Shown: positions 63,966-64,000 of the stretch, in pieces
Layout: each line of letters starts with the position of its first letter
How positions within the stretch are numbered: the stretch's first letter is position 1
DNA from: Bacillota bacterium
GTDB taxonomy: Bacteria > Bacillota > Clostridia > Lachnospirales > Lachnospiraceae
Reading direction: 5' to 3'
Assembly (NCBI GenBank): GCA_023416695.1
Contig: JAEZGY010000019.1
Location: forward strand, 8,625 to 72,624
Length of the DNA: 64,000 bases
Made by a program: the position numbers and the translations under genes
Notes under the pieces: generated by a model
Told to the model about the DNA's origin: nothing
Database searches by the model: none
What the model saw: the letters and a program-made list of their open reading frames with translations, nothing else

Positions 63966-64000
63966 GTGAGAAGTGGGGGGGGCCCGGCATATATTTTGTT

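Noticed and set aside
63966..64000. G8-CCCGG tract after the last gene
   Set aside because: Unusual for this AT-rich sequence, but it touches the window edge; may be the start of a terminator or sequence artefact and cannot be judged.

Overview
The window is a low-GC Firmicutes chromosome segment that looks like a Clostridia/Lachnospiraceae anaerobe (Lachnoclostridium phytofermentans-like). This rests on several [FeFe]-hydrogenase genes, strong AGGAGG-type ribosome binding sites, a DUF6106-type gene, CwlD/GH18 spore-type cell-wall genes and the tsaC-ywlE-rpiB-atp gene order. Assignment below family level is inference.

Layout. (1) 1-2099, minus strand: the start of an NAD(P)-linked, probably electron-bifurcating [FeFe]-hydrogenase operon (hndA-, hndB- and hndC-like genes) with a stand-alone GHKL ATPase gene inside it; hndC runs off the left edge. 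(2) 2454-10451, plus strand, divergent: DRTGG protein, GHKL/anti-sigma-like ATPase, an [FeFe]-hydrogenase-like protein lacking the proton-transfer Cys, a second DRTGG protein, a PHP protein, a small 2Fe-2S protein, a PAS-containing sensory [FeFe] hydrogenase, a SpoIIE-type PP2C phosphatase and a group B-like [FeFe] hydrogenase. This looks like an H2/redox-sensing module tied to protein phosphorylation control of the hydrogenase. (3) 10556-13396: polar amino-acid ABC importer. (4) 13975-16915: glycerol kinase and a MATE exporter. (5) 16970-18333: PadR regulator and its membrane partner. (6) 18652-20046: asparaginyl-tRNA synthetase. (7) 21357-27470: AraC regulator and a divergent iron-siderophore importer/exporter operon with an operator inside its promoter. 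(8) 27596-35300: complete kdpABCDE potassium uptake locus. (9) 35332-39171: QueT transporter with a preQ1-I riboswitch, decayed genes, a DUF4259-GNAT fusion, a 55-residue membrane protein missed by size cut-offs, and a GNAT enzyme. (10) 39172-44574: GH18 hydrolase, CwlD-like amidase, YkgJ-type protein, tsaC, ywlE, rpiB. (11) 45310-52584: complete F1Fo ATP synthase operon whose c subunit carries the sodium-binding signature. (12) 52966-55154: methyltransferase, small anchored protein, AraC regulator. (13) 55267-63965: alpha-glucan phosphorylase, maltodextrin ABC importer, 4-alpha-glucanotransferase, LacI regulator, DUF6106 protein.

Between operons lie four related 250-400 bp elements (13508-13880, 20101-20460, 20914-21311, and a truncated one at about 52662-52910). 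Each folds into nested long inverted repeats. Paired arms differ between copies but stay complementary within a copy, so structure appears conserved beyond sequence. This family is the most unusual non-coding signal in the window.

Together the genes describe a fermentative anaerobe that disposes of electrons as H2 under a dedicated sensor system, uses maltodextrin through phosphorolysis, and probably couples ATP synthesis to sodium. No tRNA, rRNA, CRISPR array, transposase or prophage gene was seen.
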